Of a stretch of DNA of 64,000 bases, positions 35,050 through 46,919 are shown piece after piece (the first letter of the stretch is position 1; each line of letters opens with the position of its first letter). The DNA lies in NCBI GenBank assembly GCA_018857735.1, contig JABMCL010002225.1, forward strand, positions 894,501-958,500, in the 5' to 3' direction. The stretch comes from Alviniconcha marisindica (lineage: Eukaryota; Mollusca; Gastropoda; Provannidae). A program made the position numbers and the translations under genes. Below the pieces are notes generated by a model. It saw only the letters and a list, made by a program, of their open reading frames with translations. It ran no database searches and was not told the DNA's origin.

Positions 35050-35574
35050 GTAAGTACATCTTGTTCATTTTGTGTGTGTGTGTGCATGTGCGTGTGTGTG
35101 TATGGTGTTTGTGTGTGCATGCACATGAGTTTTTGTTGTTGTTTTTTTACTGTGTTTTGGTTCTTTGTAATGGGCTGTGCACTTCAGTTTGAAAAAAAGC
35201 ACAAAATAGTACATCATTCTTCTTCTTCAGTGCTTTCTTTTGCCCTTTACCAGTGGCTCCCACTCTATTCTAACACTGCTTCATTTTTGAATGTCAAGAG
35301 ACATATTATGATCAAGTCATGAGCTTGAAGTCATAGTGGAAGTTCTGTTCTTTGTGGTTGTTTTTCATGACCTTATGCTGAACTGCGAAATGTGGCGTGT
35401 CCTGCATGCAAATGAATGGCAGAAAACTAGTAATGTCACATTATGTGACCAGGCACTGAGGTAGGCAGTGAACTATTTACCACTGACTTTGTTTGATGTT
35501 ACCCACCTGTCCTTGCAGCTGTCAAAGGTGATCTGTTCTAACAACCAACTCTACACCCCAGCATCTGAGAGACA

Positions 35575-36234
35575 GAGACTAAACTCAAACTCAAACTTGA
35601 AAACTTTAATACTAAAGAATAGTAGCGTTAGGTCCATTTGGACCTAACAGCCAGTCCTTGCTATACTACAAACACAAATAAGCACGACTATACCACAAAC
35701 AAATATTATAAGTACGAATAAGCAATTGATTAATGCAGTTTCACAGAATTCCTACAAATGTGCAGAAACATTGGAAATAAATTACTTTCATGGACATACA
35801 TGTATACAACAATCAAATTTTTAGGCAAATTTTTAGAGAGAGAGAACTCAAACTCAAACTCGAAAACTTTATTTTACAAGGATTGTAGTTTAGGTTCAGT
35901 CAAAAACCTGTCTAACAACTAGTCCTTGCTAAGCTACTGATGAGTAGATATCAAATTACAGGCATTATTTATATTATATACATACAGGCATGAATGAGTG
36001 AATGAAACATTATACATGAGAATTTCCACTCAAACATAGCGTGTTCACAGCATCAGATGAACACATGCCATACATCATTCAGTTACATATTATGAGCATA
36101 CAACCAGCAAATAAAGTAGCAGAACATCTGATCAGTTCATAATTATGATTAGTATCAGAAAAGAAAATAGAAGCAGTCAATGCTTATCTTATAAAGAACA
36201 GTAAGGGAGAGGAAAAAAGTAGAATAAAAAAAGT

Positions 36235-36265
<31 letters not shown>

Positions 36266-36620
36266 GGGCACTCTCACAAGCAGTCGGAAGGACTGGGTGG
36301 AGTTTTATGGGTGTATAAAATAGGTCTCAAATGACCAGTCATTGCAATGGCAATCACTCGAAAACCTCAGTCTCTCTCTCTGTCTGAGAGAGACAGAGAA
36401 CTCAAACTCAAACTCTAAAACTTTATTTTACAAGGACTGTAGTTTAGGTTCAGTCAAAAACCTGTCTAACAACTAGTCGTTGCGAAGCTACTGATGCATA
36501 AATATATAATTACAGGCATCATTTGTATACATAAAGGCATAAATGAGTGGGTGAAATTTGATACATGAGAATTTCCACACAAACTGTAGGGTGTTCACAG
36601 TGCATACATCACTCAGAGAG
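35575..36620 (-). repeat. Three LINE-like 3' tails in series
   Basis: Three segments in one orientation (about 35575-35770, 35838-36070, 36390-36610) start on the + strand with ACTCAAACTCAAACT and AAAACTTTA. On the minus strand each therefore ends AAAGTTT...GAGTTTGAGTT, a short tandem 3' tail as made by LINE reverse transcription. The second and third copies agree closely (TTTACAAGGA, GTTTAGGTTCAGTCAAAAAC, CTAACAACTAGTC). A G-run of about 22 (36248-36269) separates them. No coding part remains. Confidence 0.6.
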
Positions 36621-37257
36621 AGAGAGAGAGAGTGTGTGTGCCCAAACACATTCTGTCATACAGATTTGGACTTTTTTGTGTATAGTAAATGCATGGGGTT
36701 TGAGCAATAGTGTCAGAGGGGTTTGGTGTAAAAAACAAAAACAAATGTTTTTTCTGCATATTTGTGACACTGTTACTTTGTCAACTTGCTGTAGATCTAC
36801 TGTTATTTGTGGCATCAGCCATTTCAAACTCTTTAGAAGGGCGACAAGTCACGCAAGAGTGATGCAGGTGCAATGTAGTCCTCCATCTTACCATGTGTTA
36901 TTATGTAAGCAAGTTTGCTTGCCATAAAAAATTATATTTAATAGAAAAAAAGAGCTTTTTTGCACAGCATAGGATACCTGGTTTCACAGTGTCCACACTC
37001 CCATCTGGTAAGTTCAAGTGGCAGACACAGCAATTTGACACAGTAAACTCCAAGAAGAATACCATTAAAGATGTTGATAGGTTAGTGCCTAATGACATTG
37101 CTTGGGCGTTGCAGAAGTAAAACAAAAAATCACATCCAGAGTCTGGGCCTGCCATGCCCTGTACCTTCAGTGCATGATTACACGAGTGCCTAAGTTCTGA
37201 CACTTTATGGGTGTAGTATCTTGTCATCCCCCCACCTGCCCCCAGTAAAATGGCAGA

Positions 37258-37694
37258 GGTCTAACTGGTGGGGGTGGGGGTATATTGGAATCACCATGTC
37301 TGTCTGTCTGTTACTGTGTCCAGCTTTGTCCAGAGGATATATTCTGAATAGCTCAAACTTTTGTTCCCAAACTTGGTTGGTGGTACATCATTGTAGGCAG
37401 TTGTGTCATGGGGAAAAAATGGTTTGCTATCTTGAACGTAAAGGTCACTTAATATATATCAAAGTACGACTATTTTGTCTGTATCTTCTGAGGTAGATCA
37501 TTCTAAGCCAAAGTGTCCATTGAACATACAGGATTGCTGTGTTACAGCAAATGTTCAAAATTCAGTTATTTGTCTGGATATCTTCTGCTCAACCTTTTGT
37601 AGCTAACTTAGTACGGTTGTGCATCATTGTGGGATGGAGTGATATGGAAAAAAATTGGGTTGTCAAGGTCAAAGTGAGGGCTTATGTAATCAAA
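37258..37694 (+). repeat. GGTCAC-type dispersed repeat, copy matching 43935-44180 inverted
   Basis: It begins GGTGGGGGTGGGGGTATATT and CACCATGTCTGTCTGTCTGT, and from 37395 to 37655 is almost identical to the reverse complement of 43935-44180 (shared CATACAGGATTGCTGTGTTA or its close variant, and GTACGGTTGTGCATCATTGT). Confidence 0.75.
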
Positions 37695-39205
37695 ATTCAA
37701 GATTACTTTATTATCTCATTCGAGAAATTAAAACGTGGCTGAGCATGAACCACATCACAGTACACAATAACACATATTGTATATTTTAAACTCAAAGAAC
37801 AATTATTGAAAATACAAAAGTTTCATATTGAACAATCTAGTAATTTACATAATGTACACACACGCATGTGCACGCACGCACACACACACACTGCTCTGAC
37901 GTTCGAATGGATTTATCTATTCAGAAATGATACTGACTGCAGATTTCAGTACGTGAAATTGTCTACCAGATGGAAGACTTGTAACATGGCTGTTGTCAAC
38001 CATAATCAACCTAGCCTTCCATACCACATGGCATTCATACAACTGACTTAAGTATTCTTGTCTTTCACCCACAACCTTGCCACACACATTGACCACTTTA
38101 TTCAGGACATTTTTGCTTTTCACATTCAAGCCACCAAACTAGCACAGGAACGAAAATGTTGAAACTGATTCAGTACAACTCTAGTAGAAAATGTGTAAAA
38201 TAGCGGTACTGACATTAAGAGATCTTAGCTTTTGAAACAAGATATTTTTGGCTGACATCTTTTGTGAATAAAATCAGTGTTTTTGTTAAAATTCAGCTTG
38301 TTGTCTGAGACTGTTCCTAGATATTTGTACTCAATCACTTTCAACTTTCATGCCATCAATAAAGAGATCTGGAATGACAGTTGGAGCTTTTCTGAAATCA
38401 ACCAGCATTTCCTTTTTCTTTACATTCAAGCAAGGGAATTATCCCTGCACCAGTTACTGAATCTTTCAACTTCAGCAAAATAAACAGAATCTGAGTTGGA
38501 AAGATCTTCCATTGCAGAATCATCAGAGTATTTTATGATTGGTGTTGTGTCAGTGCCTGTGCAGTCATTTGTATAGATTGTAATAAGAATAGGAGATGGG
38601 ACAATGCCTTGTGGAGAGCTGGTGGAAACAGAGCGGGAAGACAAGAGTGCAGCTTGGTGACAAACTGACTGAGAACAGTTGACAAGAAAGTTGACAATCC
38701 AGAGAATCAGTCTTGGGTTAACACTGAGTTTCAAAAGTTTGCTTGCCATGATGTATGGTTGCATGGTATTGAAAGCAGAAGAAAAGTCAGTGAAGAGAAT
38801 TCAAACAAATGAACCTGGTTTTTCAAGATGAGTGTATGCATTGTGCAAAAGAGTTAGTGTTGCATCTTCAGTGCTTCTGTTGTGCTTGTATGCAAACTGG
38901 TATGGGGCTTTATGTGTTTCATGGGTTGATGGAGGCTGATACGTTCAAAACACTTCATTACAACAGATGTCAGAGCACTCAGATGATAAACATTTAAACT
39001 AGAAGGATTCCGTTTAAGTTTCGTTTTAAGTTGTTTTGGAACATGACAGATTACAGAGGTTTTTCAAGTAAAGGGTACAGTGTTTTCTTTCAGAGACCAC
39101 ATAAACAACTGACTGAATACAACAGAAAGCTGGGAGGCACACAGTTTCAAAAATCTTCCACAAATGTCAGGACCAATTACATTTCTGATGTTAAGCTTCA
39201 GAAAT
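37695..39205 (-). pseudogene. Rex1-like LINE (CR1 group), 5'-truncated
   Basis: The minus strand reads, from the right, NICGRFLKLCASQLSVVFSQ-like sequence, EALKMQH, then KLLKLSVNPRLILWIVNFLV, SSRSVSTSSPQGIVPSPILI with the conserved SPQG, and IKYSDDSAMEDLSN with the catalytic Asp-Asp box (YSDD). Further left are KSKNVLNKVVNVCGKVVGER, then a CA run (37858-37890) and the ATAAAGTAATCTTGAAT-type tail. This reverse-transcriptase layout fits Rex1/CR1 LINEs. Stops and shifts break the frame. Confidence 0.85.
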
Positions 39206-39656
39206 ATGGCTATTTCTACTATGTCTTCTGAATTAATGATTCTTTTGCAATCAAACTTAGTTTGATGGTAGATCATCATAAGCCACTCCTGAAGGGAGGC
39301 CGGGGATGTTTGATGTGCCTTTCTAGAAGCTCAGGGCTGTCATTCAATTCCCTTGTCAGATCTCTTGTTCTGCTGCCTTATACTTATAGTCCTCCTGCTC
39401 TTTCTGACATATTATTTTTGTGCCAATGGTCCATTTTCCTGACTTTTTTTACAGAAAATTATGAAACATTTTTCATTGCTCTTGTTGAACAGCTAGGAGA
39501 TGGTAGTTGGCAGGTAGTGTGTGCAGCTTGCTGCCATAATTATGGCATGATATTTGCCTTTATGCATTTGGAAAAAAAAGTTGTGTGTGTGTTGTTGTTT
39601 TCCTCTCTTTTTTCTCCTTTAAAAAAAAAAAAATCTTTAATCTGGTATCAATAAAT

Positions 39657-39902
39657 TTGACAATACCAGCATATCCTAGTCTTATGTGATCTTTTATCAT
39701 GGGTAATCTTAAAGGGACTAACTCTTCAAAATTTGTGTTTGATGTTTGTTTGTGTTTGTGTAGGGATTGGTTTTGTGGATTGACTTGAGGAATGGTATTA
39801 TATATGAGAAGAGTTCTGAAATGTGCATTTGCCTATGACAGAGTTTGATTGTCCTTAGGTGACCCTTTGCAGTTGACAGAATGTTAAAATCCAATTACTA
39901 AC
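39657..39902 (+). repeat. SINE-like repeat, near full copy
   Basis: It reads AATACCAGCATATCCTAGTC, AAAGGGACTAACTCTTCAAA, GGGATTGGTTTTGTGGATTG and GGTGACCCTTTGCAGTTGAC, and ends AAAATCCAATTACTAAC. It matches 63745-64000 along its whole length and 22380-22556 in its 3' half. No clear tRNA A/B boxes are visible in the head, so the SINE label is tentative. Confidence 0.65.
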
Positions 39903-41140
39903 TAACATTATAAGCCAACTCAACAAGGCCATTCAGAGGCCATGGATGGAGGGTGGGGATGGATGAAAACTCAAGGAAGAAAGTGTAATTGATTTTGTAT
40001 TTCAAGAGGACAGTTGAAAAGAAGACTTGAGAAGGAAAGGCTGGTATTCCCTCACTGTAGGGAAACAATGATGTGTCTAGTGTTGGTTGGTGTATCAAAA
40101 CATGAAGTGCATCTCTATTCTGTCCACTAGTTGCCAGTAGAGAAAAATTTGGATGAAACATGACAAAAATGTATTAGAAGAGACGTGATGTGACAAGAAG
40201 AGTGTGTTTTAGAAATGACAATGAGAAGTGTGTGGAGGCATTGATTGAAGAGATTAGTACACAAGCATGTGTTGGGACTCAGTGTGTGGGGGTGGGGTGG
40301 TGGCGGGGGTGGGGGGTAGTGTATAATTATGTGCACATTTATGTATATTATTGGCCAGTTAGTAGTGAAATTGATCTCTCACCAAGCTCTGAAAGACAGA
40401 TGAGCTTTAGCCAGTCTGTGCCTTTGTACAAACACATTTGGTTAGGCAAGCTCACAAGCTGTTCAAGTTCCATTGTAAACATAGTGTGTGCCCACACTGT
40501 TTTTAAATCAGTGATCAAGTATCTAATGCTGGATCTATATTACGTAGTTTGAAGGGCAAGGTAGGACATGCATTATGTTGTTTACTCCACTTGTCTAAGG
40601 GGGCAGAGCTATCTGGCTAAAAGTGAAAGGTCAGTTGTTGTAAATAACATGTATATATACAGATTGATGTGTGCATGGAATAATAGTTGTGAAATACACT
40701 ATTAATATTATGCATGCATTGGGTTTGTGTGAGTGGTGGTGGGAGTGCATAATGTTGTTATGTCAGTGTTAGGGTGTGCTTTCTGTCTGTTGGCTGTCTA
40801 TATCCTTTGAGTGTGCAGTTTGTGTGTGTTGTTTGTCCTTGTTTTGTTCCTGACAGTATGTATTGCATGGATGAGCTATTAGCTTAGGGTAATGCATGTC
40901 AACTATTTGCTTATAAGTCAGAATGTGAAACACCCCTGTCTTAGTAGTGAAGGGAAAGCTGTGTGTCTGAGTTTTTAAAAGAAAGAAGTCGTCAAAAGCT
41001 TTTTGTCTGAGTCTTTGGAAATTCCAGATTGCATTACCCAGTATCAGGTAAATAAAATGATACACTTAGATACAAACTTTTGGGGCTGTTGTTACAAGAT
41101 ATGTGTGAATGAAATATATATCCAAGATTGTTTTTACCAG

Positions 41141-41271
41141 GAAAATGACATGACAGAGTCCATAGACAGCTGCTGGAGCAAATGTCCAACACCATTTGAC
41201 TACGATGCAGAGATCCTGCCCCCTATTCCAGACTATTTTACTGCAGCCTTCTCCAGAGCACGAGAAGAACA
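41141..41271 (+). CDS. Anoctamin exon 5
   Basis: Acceptor TTTTTACCAG, donor GAAGAACA|GTAAGA. It encodes ENDMTESIDSCWSKCPTPFD and ILPPIPDYFTAAFSRAREE, ending in phase 2. The P..YFTA.FSR block is the anoctamin motif just before the 'DTFF' helix of the next exon. It starts in phase 0 directly after the MPLA end of exon 4, so no exon needs to be missing. The frame is intact. Confidence 0.93.
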
Positions 41272-41657
41272 GTAAGATTTTTAAATTTTGAGTTAATATT
41301 ATTCACCTGTTGCTTAATCAGCATCGAGCAGAGTCATGTGATGTCACCTGAAGTCACTGCTCATTTATTTTTGTTTTTGCATTTTTGTATTTTGTATGCT
41401 TTTTCACCAATAAACATTTTCCCAAATAAAAATAGAGTAACTGTCTCAAAGGAGAGCCAGCTTTGACCAACCCATTAATTCATTCCTGATTCTTTTATTT
41501 TAACATAGTGTATGTGTGCAAGTACAAGGTTTGTATGGACTTTTAAAGTTTGGGAGAATTATGTGTATGTGTGGAGAAAGAACATGTTTTTGCTGTAGCT
41601 GCTTTTATTATGGTCACATGGTGATTTAATTGCTGAAAAAATGTCATTGCTATTTTG

Positions 41658-41713
41658 TTGTTATGTGAGAAGCATAGTACTCAGATTGTTATGTGAGAAG
41701 CATAGTACTCACT
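41658..41713. repeat. 28-bp tandem duplication
   Basis: TTGTTATGTGAGAAGCATAG with its flank occurs twice in immediate tandem. It lies in intron 5. Confidence 0.9.
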
Positions 41714-41869
41714 CCACTATCTTTTTTTACCCTTTTTCTGCTGCCATCTTGCTTTTGCTGCTGATTGAATCAATTCTTCAGAGGAGTGTAAGATACCTTT
41801 TTTGTTAATTCCACCTTGCATCTGAAGAAATGCATGGTTGTTTTAGAAGTGACTATCTGTATGATAATG

Positions 41870-42103
41870 TGCATGTATTATCTTCTTCAGATGATAAGAT
41901 TTTCAGACTCCCAGCATTCAAAACCAAGCACAACAAACAAAGATCTTTCTCTTTTCAAGGCCTTTGTATATGGAACAAACTCCCGCACAACGTCAGACAT
42001 GTCATCTACTTGTCCACTTTAAAATCTTTTCTCAAGCCTCACTTCTTTAAACAGGAACACCCATCTACATAACAGTGCTGCTAAATATCTAAGCCAGATC
42101 ACT

Positions 42104-42142
<39 letters not shown>

Positions 42143-42240
42143 CAATTATGTGTGCATGCATGTGTGGATTATACCATATGTGAGTGTGTGTGAGAGAGAG
42201 AGAGAGAGTTTTGAATAGGACTGAAGGTTGGAAAAATGAA
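41870..42240 (+). pseudogene. CR1-like LINE 3' end
   Basis: The frame reads KQRSFSFQGLCIWNKLPHNV, then LKSFLKPHFFKQEH, the usual 'W N.LP....T.LK.FK..LKT.FF' C terminus of CR1-like ORF2. A TG microsatellite tail (42104-42138) follows. 5'-truncated. Confidence 0.8.
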
Positions 42241-42254
42241 AAATTTGAAGTTGT

Positions 42255-42990
42255 TTTGAACAATAATAGTGGTCATTTCTATAGCGCCATATCTCATTGA
42301 CAAGGGTGAGCACACCGCGCTTTACAAGATATCAACAAAAATGTATACATTAGAACCTCAAAGATTATATAGTCATAATATTGTATAAGTTCCTCATACA
42401 CCACACCAGCACAGGTATACACACATATGAATAAAACAATGTAATGAGAAGTAAGGGGGTGGGGGGGCAGGCAAGTAAGAAGACATAATTTAAAATCATT
42501 TGTCATGGCAGTGTTTTGAAGGCATGGGAGGACCAAATGTGACATGTCAGAATAGGAGCAAATGCCATTGCTTTGGAGTACAGTAGGAGAAACCGCGTGA
42601 CAGATAGTTGACAGTTTGTAGTCTGTTCTGGCTTGGACTGGTAGCCAATGAAGAGCTTGCAGAAGAGGTGGCTTATGATCATGTTTGTGTGCTTTGAAAA
42701 CCAATTTTGCTGCAGAGTTCTGAACTTTTTGTGGTCTACTGAGACAGTAAATTGGGCAGCCATATAGAAGAGAATGCAATAGTCCAACTTGGAGAGAACA
42801 AAGGCACAGACAAGAGGTTTGGCAGCTTCAACAGTCAGGTACTGGTGGATATAGCTGATGCATCTGATTTTCACATAAGCAGAATGGCAGACAGTTGAAA
42901 TGCGCTTGTCAAGAGTCATGTTATCTGAAATCATGAAACCAAGAGTTCAGAAAGTAAGAGTTATGATTGTTGAAAGAAAAAATAATTTTC
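42255..42990 (-). pseudogene. CR1-like LINE 3' end (opposite strand)
   Basis: The minus strand reads ISYIHQYLTVEAAKPLVCAF, VLSKLDYC and, after a shift, RPQKVQNSAAKLVFKAHKHD and LLQALHWLPVQARTDYKLST. These are consecutive CR1-like ORF2 C-terminal blocks. The untranslated end (GGCGCTATAGAAATGACCAC on the minus strand) is the usual tail. It faces away from the + strand LINE end next to it. Confidence 0.85.
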
Positions 42991-43189
42991 ATTTTTCCCC
43001 ACTTTGAACTTGTTCAATATGTTAAGCAGTTGCTTTTCTTGTGGTCTATATTTAAAAATCAAAAATAAGCCACAGTTACTGAACTGCATGTTACAATTTC
43101 TGCTTGCATATGCATGGACACAAAAGAATGCCTTTGAGTAATTACAGCATAAATTGCAAAGTTGTGGTGCACATGAGTAACGTTAGTGA

Positions 43190-43250
43190 TTGATTGTCCT
43201 GAGGTGACCATGTACAGTTAATGAGATGATACAATCCAGGAACTAACCAG
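43190..43250 (+). repeat. SINE-like tail fragment
   Basis: GATTGTCCTGAGGTGACCAT and a diverged ATGATACAATCCAGGAACTA match the tail of the family at 22500-22556 and 39840-39902. Confidence 0.5.
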
Positions 43251-43934
43251 CTAGTGATTATTTGTGCATGATGACCAGCATTTGACAGCTGAAATGGTGA
43301 CTCAAAAAAATGTGGAAACTATATTTTATTTCTTTCTATATATTGTTTTTTGTTTTGTTTTTGTTTTGTTTTGTTTTTCATGAAATTCAGAAACTGATTG
43401 TGCAAGATGTTCAGCCACACACAACCTTGAAAAAGTTATAGATTCTCTTGACCTTTGGGCACCAAGAGAGGTAAAGAAAGAGAAAGAGAAATTATGATGA
43501 TAAGATCAATTGAACTTTACACAGTTTTCAGGTGAGTGACCACATTTTAATGTTACAGGTGTGTAAAATAAGTAATATTTCTGGTTGGTTTTGACTCGTG
43601 TCAAAATTTGTGAACTGATGTAATCAGCCGTGAGAGAAATACAGATGTACAAAATCACACCATTGAGACCCAATACCCTCTGAACATACAGCTGATACAG
43701 TAACAGCATACCCTATGTTAGTCTGAAATTGTAATGTCAAAAGTTGCATAAGGAAATTGAAGACTGTGTAGTAAACTTTAAAGAATGTCATTTTCAAGGC
43801 AAATTTATTTTGATGTCATCAGAAAATGATGCTAAGAATTTTGTAAACAAGATTGCTTTTCTTTTGTTCAATGTGGCACAATAGTAATGAAGGGAGGCAA
43901 CTCCAAGACACTCTTTGCTCCTAAACAGTCCCCT

Positions 43935-44180
43935 TTAAAGGTCCATATCACTCCATCCCACAATGATGCACAACCGTACAAAGTTAGCTACAAAAGGTTG
44001 AGCAGAAGATATCCAGACAAATAACTGAATTTTGAACATTTGCTGTAACACAGCAGTCCTGTATGTTCAATGGACACTTTGGCTTAGAATGATCAACCTC
44101 AGAAGATACAGACAAAACAGTCATACTTTGATATATATTAAGTGACCTTTACGTTCAAGATAGCAAACCATTCCCCCCCC
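43935..44180 (-). repeat. Inverted copy of the 37395-37655 repeat
   Basis: On the minus strand it has the same order as 37395-37655 with very few differences, including GTAGCTAACTTTGTACGGTT. A C-run (44174-44185) marks its end. The two copies are 6.4 kb apart in opposite orientation. Confidence 0.75.
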
Positions 44181-45479
44181 CCCCCAACACACACCTCCCC
44201 TCTCCTCTGCTTTGATGCTGGTAATTTTCATGCTGCAGACCCCTTCTTTTTGCAGACCCCTTTTTTCATCAATGGTGCTCCCCTTACCCTACCTTTTAAA
44301 CTGACCTTGATTGCCATTTTCAGCAGTACCACTCTTAACAAGTAGTGGTGCTTCTAGTGTTGATTCTGCATGAGTGCTCTGGGCCTTGTTCAGTTTCAAT
44401 TAATGATGCTTGTCAGGGTGTCACTTTTACCACATAGTTGGTCAGACTTATATTGTTATAGATATATGTGAATATATTATGTCACATGCATGTAATGATT
44501 GATTATTTAAAATATATCCTGTCAGTTTTGTTGATCTACATAGGATAGTATTATGTCAACTGATTTGGTTAGATAATTGATATTTAAACCCAGTCAACCA
44601 TGTACTTATTTGGAAGTGGTGATAGTTTAATTGAAGATGAGTATTAAAAAAATCTGAAACAAGAATGATTGCTAGCATTCTAAAACCAGACCCAAACACA
44701 TAAAAAGTTCAAAATAATACTATTTATTAGGACAAAACACAACATGCAAAATGACACTTAAACTACAATTAAACAATGAAAAATGATGAAAAATGAGATG
44801 GAGAGCTAATCCACGTATCTTTTTGGGAGTGAGTTATGTCCAGTGCTTGGAAGAATGTTGGCATAACAATGATGTGAAATGAGTGTGACATAATATATAT
44901 ATTATATGATGTAAAACTCAAATGGCACAGCAGAGTGAAAGAGAGAGAAAAAAAAAGGAGGGGAGGGAGTAGAGAGAGGTGAGTTTTGGAATATGGATTA
45001 ATGGAGAGGGACAGGGAGAGAGAGAGGGGGGGGGGTCTCCGACCTTAGAAAAGGAAGAAGGCTTCCAGTTCCAAACATCCTAAGGGATGAATGGGGAAAC
45101 TGGAGTACCCAGTGAAAAAAAAACATTAGTCAGATACAGAGAAAAACCGTGTTGATATTAATCTTGATGGGGGTTCAACTACCATCAAATCTGAGGAAAA
45201 CAAAACAACCATTAAAAAAATCAGTCTGAAGTAAACCAAAAAACCATTAAAAAACAAATAGAGCCAGACACTCACACATACACACATGTGCATACACACA
45301 CTATTGCAGTTCTTTGGTGGGCTACAGGGAAGGCGTCAGAAGGAGAGGGGGAAAAGAAAAAAGGCCTACATATTAAATAGCGTATTTACAGCCACGTAAG
45401 GCCTAAATGGACAGCCGTGTATGGTTATAGTCTTTCATTTATTCCACCTGGTTTCCTGCTGCCAGGTTTACAAAAAAAA

Positions 45480-45865
45480 GTGTGATTCCATGTCTTTTCT
45501 GTCATTCACACTGTCAGTAAAGAGAAGCCACAGTTCTTTTAGACGAATGTTGTGGATGGTGTGGCCAGTTTGGTTGAAGTGATTAGTATCAGGTGTGTCT
45601 TTCTGGTGTTTAATGTCTGCAAGGTGTTCTTTGAAGTGGATGTCACAGGTGCGTCCAATATCACTGATGTAGAGTTGAGCACATCTGGTGCAATGAATGA
45701 CATATACAATGTTGTACGTCAGGTAGTTGAACTGTTTCGTGATGTTTGTCTAGGAATTGGAACCAGTAATGTTGGTATTGGTGCAGATGAAAGGACATGT
45801 TCCACATTTTGCTTGATTGAAGGAGTTCTGGTCCCTGGTGTTCTTGTGGCTTGTATGTCAGAACG
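45480..45865 (-). pseudogene. Penelope-like GIY-YIG endonuclease domain (broken)
   Basis: Right to left the minus strand gives a Cys pair (KCGTCPFIC), an in-frame stop, then NIVYVIHCTRCAQLYISDIG, RTCDIHFKEHLADIKHQK and DTNHFNQTGHTIHNIRL. The 'C..C' pair, 'VVY.I.C..C..LY(V/I)G.TGR' and 'EHL...HFN..GH' are the signature of the C-terminal endonuclease of Penelope-like retroelements. The usual YVGETGR reads YISDIGR, and the Arg expected before the EHL helix reads His, so catalysis is probably lost. A frame change also lies upstream of the Cys pair. Confidence 0.75.
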
Positions 45866-46331
45866 TGGAATCACGCTTGATTGATAAACTTTGCAGCAGG
45901 AAACCAGGTGGAATGAATGAAAGACTATAACCATATACGGCTGTCACTTGGCTGTTGTATATTTAGGCCTTACATGGCTGGAAATATGCTATTTAATATG
46001 TAGGCCCCCTTCCCCCTCCCTTCCAATGCCTTCACTGTAGCCCACCACAGAACTGCAATAGTGTGTGCATATGTGCGTGTGTGAGTGTGTATGTGTGCAT
46101 GTGTAGCTCTCTCTCTCTCTCTCTAAAAAAAGAAAGAAAGAAAAAAATAGTTGTTTTGTTTTCCTGAGCTTTGATGGCAGTGAAACCTTCATATTAATAT
46201 CAAATAGGGTTTTCTCTGCAGCTGACTAATGGGGTTTTTTCATTGGGTACTCCAGCTTTCCCATTCATCCCTAGGATGTTTGGATGTGGAAGTCTTTTTC
46301 CTTTACCAAGGTTGGACCCTCCTCCCCCCTT

Positions 46332-46414
<83 letters not shown>

Positions 46415-46720
46415 CTTTAATCCCTGTTCCAAAGTTCACCCCCCCCCCCCCCCCCCCCATCTACCCCCTCCACTCCCCCTTTTTTCTGTGTCACACTTCT
46501 GTGCCATTTGAGTTCTATGTCATATAATATCTATTACATTACATCCATTTCATGTCATTGTCATGCCAACATTCTTCCAGGCACTAGACATAACTCACCC
46601 CAAAAAAGGTAAGTGGATTAGCTCTCCATCTCATTTCTCATCATTTTTCACTGTTTAATTATTCTTGACAAAGGGGGTTACCCTGAAAATTCACATGTTG
46701 TGTTTTGTCAGCATTATGAT
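45865..46720 (+). pseudogene. Penelope-like element, truncated second copy
   Basis: Its first codons read ESRLIDKLCSRKPGGMNERL then stop. This is the normal end of a Penelope-like ORF (a W/L..L.T..P.GMN pattern). The remaining sequence is the 3' untranslated arm, including a CT run (46335-46411), a C-run (46440-46457) and the outer repeat ending near 46720. Confidence 0.7.
46335..46411. repeat. (CT)n microsatellite
   Basis: A run of about 76 bp inside the right Penelope arm. The matching place in the left arm has only short GA tracts (44935-44980, 45010-45035), so the run expanded after the arms formed. Confidence 0.95.
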
Positions 46721-46919
46721 CTGAAGGTGATTATAGTCACTCAAGATAATACTGGTACTGCTCACTAAAAACTTAAAAACTTAGAGGATGTACCTCTGGT
46801 AGAGTTATGTACCTTGTATTTACACACATGCTAGGTGAGAGTTCCTGTAGGTGACTCAGGTCTTTGTTGTTGTACTTGCTGTGTTGCTGTTATGTATTTT
46901 GAGCACTAATTAACTCCCT

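Larger units (their letters stand above)
44645..46720. mobile_element. Penelope-like element pair, head to head
   Basis: Two arms of about 0.85 kb (44645-45490 and 45865-46720) are imperfect reverse complements from outer repeat (AATCTGAAACAAGAATGATT) to inner coding end (GCAGCAGGAAACCAGGTGGA on the appropriate strands). The left copy, on the minus strand, keeps a GIY-YIG endonuclease region. The right copy, on the + strand, keeps only the last codons and the 3' untranslated region. Penelope-like elements encode a reverse transcriptase fused to GIY-YIG and often sit as inverted, partial copies, which this layout matches. No reverse transcriptase remains. Confidence 0.75.

Noticed and set aside
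35575..36620. CRISPR-like array because of regularly repeated blocks
   Set aside because: Only three long diverged repeats in eukaryotic sequence, with LINE-tail ends and unequal spacing.
46229..46527. Open frames rich in Leu-Ser across the CT run
   Set aside because: Pure product of the (CT)n microsatellite and the following C-run.
44645..46720. Hammerhead ribozyme in the Penelope-like arms
   Set aside because: I looked for the CTGATGA and GAAAC core pair in the right order and did not find it in either arm.
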